From Basidiobolus meristosporus CBS 931.73 (lineage: Eukaryota; Basidiobolomycota; Basidiobolomycetes; Basidiobolales; Basidiobolaceae): a stretch of 24,161 nt of DNA. Where the stretch lies: the NCBI GenBank assembly GCA_002104905.1, contig MCFE01000953.1:1-24161 (forward strand), read 5' to 3'. The notes under the pieces were generated by a model, which saw nothing but the letters and a program-made list of their open reading frames with translations, ran no database searches and was not told the DNA's origin. Made by a program: the position numbers and the translations under genes. This document shows positions 19,178 to 24,161 of this stretch, piece by piece; the first letter of the stretch is position 1; the number at the start of each line of letters is the position of its first letter.

Positions 19178-19698
19178 GGCATAAAGCCATTTGGTAACCA
19201 CCAAAGTAGTGGAACCAGAGTGTTACAGCAGAAATACTTATCAAGTGGTGAACTTTAATGGAGTTACTTGTTGAGTGTGGTGTTGGGCATAATGTTAGTT
19301 TAGGGTATAGGTACTTGTATAGGTTAATACAATTGGCAATTGAGGTACAACTGAAGTTACAAGCAAAATAAATCAATTTGTATGCAGGAAAAGTAAGAGA
19401 AATGGTTGAGTCAGGGAGTAAGGAGTGTGAAAAAGAGGCAATAGCCAATCAATACACACAGACATAGGAGGTGATAGAATGTCCAGGATCACAAAGTGAA
19501 CAAATTAGTAGGGAACCAATCAAATGCCACTTATATATTGTTGTGATGAAAAATATTAACCAAGTTTTTTGTGAAATCTAGGGTCAATTATTTTACAATG
19601 GTCTCTGGACTGTGTCCTGATGGGATCAGTACCTCTTAGTCATAGCACTTTAAATTTGTGATGGCCTTTTGATGGGATCATTAAAATAACTTTTCATA
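19178..19698 (+). other. 3' terminal non-coding end of element B
   Basis: The segment aligns with the complement of 11023-11520 in copy A. Shared words include GTTACAGCAGA, CAATTGGCAATTGAGGTACAA and GATGGCCTTTTGA. No reading frame is shared between the copies. The frame at 19448-19062 (minus, Ser-rich) is not conserved in A and is rejected as a gene. The element appears to end at TTTTCATA, 19698. Confidence 0.5.
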
Positions 19699-19869
19699 TG
19701 GTTTATTTGACTGTAAAATCCAAAAAATGCCTTTAAAATCCCTTGATAAGATTGCAAGAAGGGTCAAGAATTCCAGGCAGCAGCACTATCATACACCTAT
19801 TTTAGGATCCTAATGGCTGCTCTGGATTAGATCCATCTCCTGACCAAATTGCTTTTCATAGGGAGCCTT
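19699..19869. other. short unassigned spacer between element B and copy D
   Basis: No gene is seen. TTTTCATAGGGA at about 19854 equals, in reverse complement, the outermost end of copy A (TCCCTATGAAAA, 11019-11030), so a further element end may lie here. The match is only 12 bp. Confidence 0.3.
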
Positions 19870-20063
19870 AATGACTATTTATATAGATATCCAATAATAC
19901 AAATGAAAGGACTGGATGTACTGGATATGAACTTACTCAAGTGGCCTTCTAAGCCATTCTTCCAAGCATGCATTAGAAGCATTTATATTCATGTGCAGAC
20001 ATCATAGGAGCTTACATTCAGAATTGGATCACCAATGAAAATCTGGTACAACCACAGCTTCCA
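19870..20063 (+). pseudogene. tnp2 copy D: short C-terminal fragment interrupted by the chromovirus
   Basis: AATACAAATGAAAGGACTGGATG at 19895-19917 is identical to 14055-14077 in copy A, and the alignment continues for about 170 bp (TCAAGTG.CCTTCT..AAGCCATT and on). In translation the last part reads WITNENLVQPQLP, matching FTNANLSHLQLL of copy B. The fragment stops abruptly at the LTR boundary (20063/20064), so the rest of it is expected on the far side of the chromovirus, outside this window. Confidence 0.75.
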
Positions 20064-20590
20064 TGCTGGCTCTTGTGAATAGACACAAGGCAGGAGGAAA
20101 AGCTAGGCATGGCAGGAAAGGACTTAGGTGTGGACCATCAAGGCAAGGCAGGATTCAAGGCAAGGCTGTTTATTGAAGACCTGTGTTTATCAGACTGAGG
20201 AATACTTAAGGGGGATAGGACTATATATGCTTTTTGGCTATACAGATGCCAAGAGATATTAGCTAATACTAATGGGGTTGTGGGGTGAGGCACTGCAGCA
20301 GTGCTGGGGATAATAATCTAGAAGGCAAGGTACTGAGACAGGATGGGGAAATGGATTGGGTCACCTGATCATGTGACTAAGTCATGTGACCTGGTATTTC
20401 CATATATGGTACTGGACTATGAAAAATACAATGGGAAGCTTCCATGGAATGTTCCATTGGGTAACAATGGTTTGGAATGGTCAGGAACTTTGTGGAAGAT
20501 GGTAGAAGGTTCCAGAAGGAATCTCTTAGAAATTGCACTAGGAAGCTGAAACTTGGCATGGGTGTTTGTGGTTGTCATGTGATCATGACA
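20064..20590 (-). mobile_element. 3' LTR of the Gypsy-4 chromovirus
   Basis: Read on the minus strand the LTR starts TGTCATGATC at 20590 and ends AGCCAGCA at 20064 (527 bp). It is preceded by a purine tract GAAGAGGAGAATAG (complement of 20591-20604), the expected polypurine tract. A TATA-like ATATATA (complement of 20222-20228) and an AATAAA (complement of 20169-20174) are spaced about 50 bp apart, as expected for U3 promoter and R. The palindromic ATCACATGAC / GTCATGATCAC words at its start may be regulatory. The insertion lies inside tnp2 copy D; the flanking word on this side is TTCCA (20059-20063), and the matching duplication would lie beyond the 5' LTR, outside the window. Confidence 0.75.
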
Positions 20591-22173
20591 CTATTCTCCT
20601 CTTCCAGGCAAAGCTCTGTTTCCCTTTGGGGCAGGTTTGCAGGATATTGCTGGTGGAACTTGGTAACTAGTTCTTGACAATTAGTGAGATGGGTAGCTGG
20701 TTCCCATGTTTGGTCACTTGGACCATAACCAATCCAGTATACTAAGTAGTACAGGTTTGACTGGATATACTTGGAGTCTAGAATTAGTTTAACTTCAAAT
20801 TCTTGATGTTGGTCAACCAGGATGGCTTGGGGCCTTGCTTCTTGCCGGTTTGGCAAGGTGTTCCTACAATACGGCTCTAGGAGGGACACATAGAAAGTAT
20901 CATGGATTTTCATACTTGCTGGTAACTGTAGCTGATATACTATAGGGCTAAGCTTCTTCTTAATTGTGAAGGGACAAAGTTTCTTGAAATCCAACTTGTC
21001 ACAAGGGTGGTTGGTGCTGATGTTTCTTCTGAGCAACCATAGAGAATCTCCTTCATTAAGATCAGGGCTGGGATGCTGTTTTAGATTGGCAAACTTCTTG
21101 TAGCTTTCCCAAGTTGAGGATAGCTCTTCCTTGAGGATATTCTGGATGTCCTGGATTGCTTGGGCATGTTCAGCTGCATGTGGGCTCATTGGGTTTGTTG
21201 GAATCTGGATATCAAACTGAGGGTGGAATCCATAGTTTGCATAGAATGGTGTAAAACTGGTTGCACTATTACTTGAGTTGTTGTAGGCAAACTCAGCAAC
21301 AGGTAGTAGATCAACCTAATTGTTATAGCACCGGAGGTATTGCTCTAGAATCTGGTTGATTCTTTCAGTCTGGCCATCAGACTGTGGATGGAAGGCAGTA
21401 GAGAGCTTGACTTGAACACCAAAGTATTGCATGAAGTGTTTCCAAGACTTGGACACAAACTGTGGGCCTCTATCTGACACAATATCACTGGGGATACCAT
21501 GAAGGCGGAAAATATTCTTGAGGACTAATGCAGCAGTATCTTTTGCATCAGTGTTCTTACAGCAAGGGAGAAAGTGAGCCATCTTGGTCAGCCGGTCTGC
21601 CACTACAAGTATAGCATTGAAGCTACATGACTCTGGGAGGTTAGTAATGAAGTCCATAGATATAGATCTCCATTGGTGTTCTGGGATAGGCAATGGCTGA
21701 AGAAGTCCATAGGGCTGGTGTCTGGCTGGTTTTGCACAGTTGCAAATATCACAAGTTAGAATGTACTCTTTGATAAGAGTTATCATTCTAGGCCACCAGA
21801 AATCTATTTTGACAGCATTCAAGGTTTTGGCAGTACCAAAGTGGCCTGCAGCCATTGAATCATGCCAAGACTTGATGATGTCTAGCTGGGTGGCAAGGTC
21901 TGGGACATATAGCTGCTGCTTGTGGTAGATGAGGTTGTTTACCAAATGCAGGTTCTGGATGTTTGGGAACTTGGGAGGGTGCCTAACTGGGGATTCCACA
22001 TATTTCTTGACTGTGCTGGAAGTCATATCAGAGGCTTGGGATTCTGATATCCTTACTAGGAATGAAGGGATGACCAGACTTGAGGACTGGGTGGCAAGAA
22101 TCTCAAAATGTTTCTTGCTCAGCAATGGGTGTTGCATTTGCTGACAGGCATCATCTCCCCTCTTCCAGGGCAT
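20575..22173 (-). pseudogene. Gypsy-4 integrase with C-terminal chromodomain
   Basis: The zinc-binding domain is seen as SWHDSMAAGH...CDICNCAKPARHQP (HHCC, about 21735-21870). The catalytic core has SISMDFITNLP (first Asp), DIVSDRGPQFVS (second Asp) and HPQSDGQTERIN (Glu), so the DDE triad is intact. A single TAG at about 21316 replaces the Trp codon expected in 'QDDWVDLLPVAEF' style sequence (CYNN*VDLLPVAEFAYNN). The same frame then continues to 20575. The chromodomain at about 20660-20805 reads VKLILDSKY...YYLVYWIGYGPSDQTWEPATHLTNC, with the aromatic W/Y and TWEP positions that bind methyl-lysine histone tails and direct insertion into heterochromatin. The frame runs slightly into the LTR. 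Confidence 0.85.
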
Positions 22174-23442
22174 ATTTCTTTTTCTGGACAGGGCATCAGG
22201 CTTTCCTTGCTTTGCACCAGGTCTATAGGTGATAGTAAGGTCAAAGCTGGACAGGAAGAGTGACCATCTGGCTTGTCTCTGGTTTAGTACTTTGGAAGTT
22301 GCAAAGTATTCAAGGTTCTTATGGTCACAGAAGACTTTGATTTTGTGTTTTGCACCATCCAGTTAGTGTCTCCATTGCTCAAAGGCTACAATGATGGCAA
22401 GCAACTCCTTATGATAGATATCATAGTTAATCTCTGCAGGGGAAAACTTCCAAGAGTAGAATGCAATGGGGTGCAACACATTGTCTTCATCATACTGGGA
22501 GAGTATGGCACCAAGGGCAAAATCTGAAGCATCAGTCTCCACTATGAATTGCTTCTCAAGGTCAGGGTGGGCAAGCAGGGGGGCCTTCAGGAAAGATTTC
22601 TTAAGTTGGTTGAATGAGGTGGATTGCTCCTCATTCTAGGAAAAAGGTGTGTTCTTCTGGGTAAGCTTTGTCAGAGGGGTGACTATCTTGGAGTAGTGGG
22701 CTATGAACCTGCAATAGAAGTTGTCAAATCCCAGGAAGGATTGTACTTCCTTGACTGAGCTTGGAGTTTTCCAGGATTGGACTGAGTCAACTTTCTTTGG
22801 GTCCATTCTTGTTCCCTCAGGGCTGATGAGGTAACCAGGAAATTCCACTTCTCTCTGGTCAAATTCACACTTCTCTAGCTTGGCATAGAGACCGGCAGAG
22901 TCTAGTTTTCTCAATACTTTCTTGACATGTTCATCATGTTCATCTTGGCTCTTGGAGTATATGAGAATATCATCAAGGTAGATTACCACATACTGGTCAA
23001 GGTATTCACAGAATATGTCAATCATGAGGTATTGAAACACAGCAGGGGCATTGGTGAGGCCAAATGGCATTACTTTGTACTCAAAGTGAACATATCTAGT
23101 GTGAAAGGCAGTTTTCCATTCATCACTGGGCTTGATTCTGACAAGATTGCAAGCTCCTCTCAGGTCAATCTTGGTGAAGACTTGGGGCTCCAGCAGGTGA
23201 TTTGGAGTGCTGAATAAAACCCTTCTGGAGGTTTTCTTTGATATATCCATGGAGTTCTTTCAACTACGGCTGGGAGAGGTTATATATTGGCCAAATGGAG
23301 GGACTTTTCCATCTTCAAGGTCAATAGGGCACTCATAAGGCCAATGGCCAGGGAGGAGTTCTGCTTTCTTCTTGTCAAAGACATGGGAAAACTCTTGGTA
23401 CTTGGCTGGTATGTTTGCTGAGGGGGCTCCTTCAGCTGGCAA
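22174..23442 (-). pseudogene. Gypsy-4 reverse transcriptase and RNase H (deleted, frameshifted)
   Basis: The linker reads PAKYQEFSHVFDKKKAELLP at about 23370-23430. A 1-nt loss near 23294 in PPFG|IYNLS shifts the frame, and a CAG/GAG-to-TAG change follows. After KENLQKGFIQHSKSPAGAP the fingers motif block is missing: the DNA jumps at about 23185 to VFTKIDLRGACNLVRI, deleting about 45 codons that should hold FVKKKDG and DYR.LN. The catalytic YLDDILIYSK (about 22955-22985) and the KIDL Asp remain. After a TAG at 22636 (TPFS*NEEQ, Trp expected), RNase H continues with [28 protein letters not shown] and VFCDHKNLEYF, and ends KQGKPDALSRKRN. It has lost polymerase function. Confidence 0.85.
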
Positions 23443-23790
23443 GATATCTTAGGCTGTTGAAATGTTGGCAACAGTCTTTTCACGGTTATCAGGGTCTGGG
23501 GATTTCATGGGGTTGACTTGGTGGGATCTGGTGAGTGACAGGATCTTGGATTTCCAATCAACACTCTGATTGTGGTAGCTCAGCCATGAGCTTCCAAGCA
23601 CAATAGGATAGTGTGGTGAGTTGATGATGTTGAAGGCAATTCTTTCTTGGTGAGCAGTACTGGACAGCTGAAGTAAGCATGTCTCATGGGTAATGGCACC
23701 AGAGGAGAGTGATCTTCCATCAATAACCTCTACTTAGACTGGACAGGATTTCAAGGTAACAGGAATAGAGTCCTTCTGGACAAAGGCTTG
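23443..23790 (-). pseudogene. Gypsy-4 protease remnant
   Basis: The readable part starts AFVQKDSIPVTLKSCPV*VEVIDGRSL and continues to INSPHYPIVLGSSWLSYHNQSVDW, the second motif of retropepsin-like domains (P.ILG..WL..H...IDW). The upstream catalytic D-[ST]-G segment and the gag zinc knuckle are absent. The sequence passes from the gag motif DPMQIA directly into this block at about 23790, indicating a deletion of several hundred bases relative to the usual element. Two stops are visible (CPV*VEV and STA*DIL). Confidence 0.7.
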
Positions 23791-24161
23791 CAATCTGCAT
23801 AGGATCTTCTGGAGTGACTTGGGGAGCAGGAGGGGCTGGGACTGCAACAGGAATGTGTCTTTGACGGCTCTTTTGCTTCTTCTGGAATAGTCTTTTATCA
23901 CACTGGATTGCTTGGTGCATAGCTTCAACCAATGTATCTGGATCTGGGAGTGTGAGTAGTAGATCACAAAACTTCATCGTTGAGGCCGTCTTGGAATTGG
24001 CTAATCGAGGCTGCTTGACAACAGGAGCTGAGGTCACTGGAGAGTTGTCAGAATTCTGAGGCATAGACTGATGCTGGCTTGTTCCCTTGTTTGAGGGTCT
24101 TGATCTTGTTGGCAGCAGTTCTGGCTTGGTCAAGGTTACCAAATGTTAGCTCCATTTCAGT
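23791..24161 (-). pseudogene. Gypsy-4 gag (partial, frameshifted, runs off the window)
   Basis: At the window edge the frame reads EMELTFGNLDQARTAANKIK and TLKQGNKPASVYASEF*QLSSDL, the retrotransposon gag pattern (F.D......A...L..LKQG..SV..Y..EF..L). The TGA replaces Arg (CGA). It then reads ISQFQDGLNDEV, and after a frameshift near 23965 LLLTLPDPDTLVEAMHQAIQCDKRLFQ and a Pro/Ala-rich spacer up to DPMQIA. Gag forms the particle that packages the RNA. The N-terminal part and 5' LTR lie beyond position 24161. Confidence 0.75.

Larger units (their letters stand above)
11023..19698. repeat. large imperfect palindrome: two-gene transposons A and B tail to tail
   Basis: The left arm (A, 11023-14463) and right arm (B, 14464-19698) are inverted copies of one element. 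The order is orfB, intergenic, tnp2 in A, then tnp2, intergenic, orfB in B. The symmetry centre computed from matched words (14409-14416 against 14510-14517) is 14463. A central stretch of roughly 40 bp is poorly matched. B is longer because of the 790-bp insertion at 16370-17159 and because A lacks the part equivalent to about 18365-19150. Outer ends match at TATGAAAA (11024) and TTTTCATA (19698). No CACTA-type terminal motif is evident at the outer ends. Confidence 0.8.

Noticed and set aside
19062-19448. 128-codon minus-strand Ser/Thr-rich ORF
   Set aside because: It has low complexity, no counterpart frame in copy A, and overlaps the end of orfB-B and the element's non-coding tail.
11023-19698. 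CACTA-type terminal inverted repeats at the outer ends of A and B
   Set aside because: The outer ends match each other only as TATGAAAA/TTTTCATA; no CACTA motif or 2-3 bp target duplication can be shown.
20343-20549. 68-codon plus-strand ORF
   Set aside because: It lies inside the chromovirus LTR, antisense to its transcription, with no recognisable domain.

Overview
The window looks like fungal, transposon-derived DNA: a nested, decayed pile of retrotransposons and Tnp2-type (CACTA/EnSpm-like) DNA transposons, with no intact host gene, tRNA or rRNA that I can recognise. The main arguments for a fungus are the chromodomain-bearing Ty3/gypsy element at the right end and the style of the Tnp2 protein. 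I cannot choose from sequence alone between a transposon-rich Pezizomycete (truffle-like) and an Agaricomycete. CG dinucleotides are scarce over most of the window. Many stops look like CGA to TGA, TGG to TAG/TGA or CAG to TAG changes, as expected for old, silenced, methylated repeats.

Layout, left to right. 1-402: end of a Ty1/copia-like element with its 3' LTR. 1003-1606: Ty3/gypsy RT-thumb/RNase H relic (Gypsy-1). About 1755-2642: tnp2 fragment (copy E, minus). About 2650-7027: Gypsy-2 (plus), running zinc knuckle, protease, RT, RNase H, integrase, all broken. Its RT is split by a 1,169-bp insertion (3726-4894) with a 4-bp target duplication. About 7571-8690: 5' part of a second member of the Gypsy-2 family on the minus strand (Gypsy-3; gag and protease). 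About 8690-10760: tnp2 element copy C. About 10850-11003: fragment of a repeat whose longer relative is at 16370-17159. 11023-14463 and 14464-19698: copies A and B of the same two-gene DNA transposon, joined tail to tail as a large imperfect palindrome. B is interrupted by a 790-bp insertion. 19870-20063: tnp2 fragment D (plus). 20064 to the window end: minus-strand chromovirus (Gypsy-4), inserted into D and with its 5' end outside the window.

The most distinctive item is the two-gene DNA transposon. A Tnp2-family transposase gene and a second gene (orfB, unrecognised product) are transcribed divergently from a shared intergenic segment of about 480 bp. This layout is seen in three copies (A, B, C), and two more copies are tnp2-only fragments (D, E). 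Comparing the copies shows that the stops and frameshifts are private lesions, gives an empty site for the insertion in B, and shows a short reading frame in the intergenic segment conserved in three copies.

Relative order of events from nesting: the tnp2 elements and Gypsy-2/-3 are old. The 790-bp and 1,169-bp insertions came later, and the chromovirus inserted into tnp2 copy D. Nothing here appears able to move on its own, although the chromovirus integrase still has its zinc-binding residues and DDE triad.
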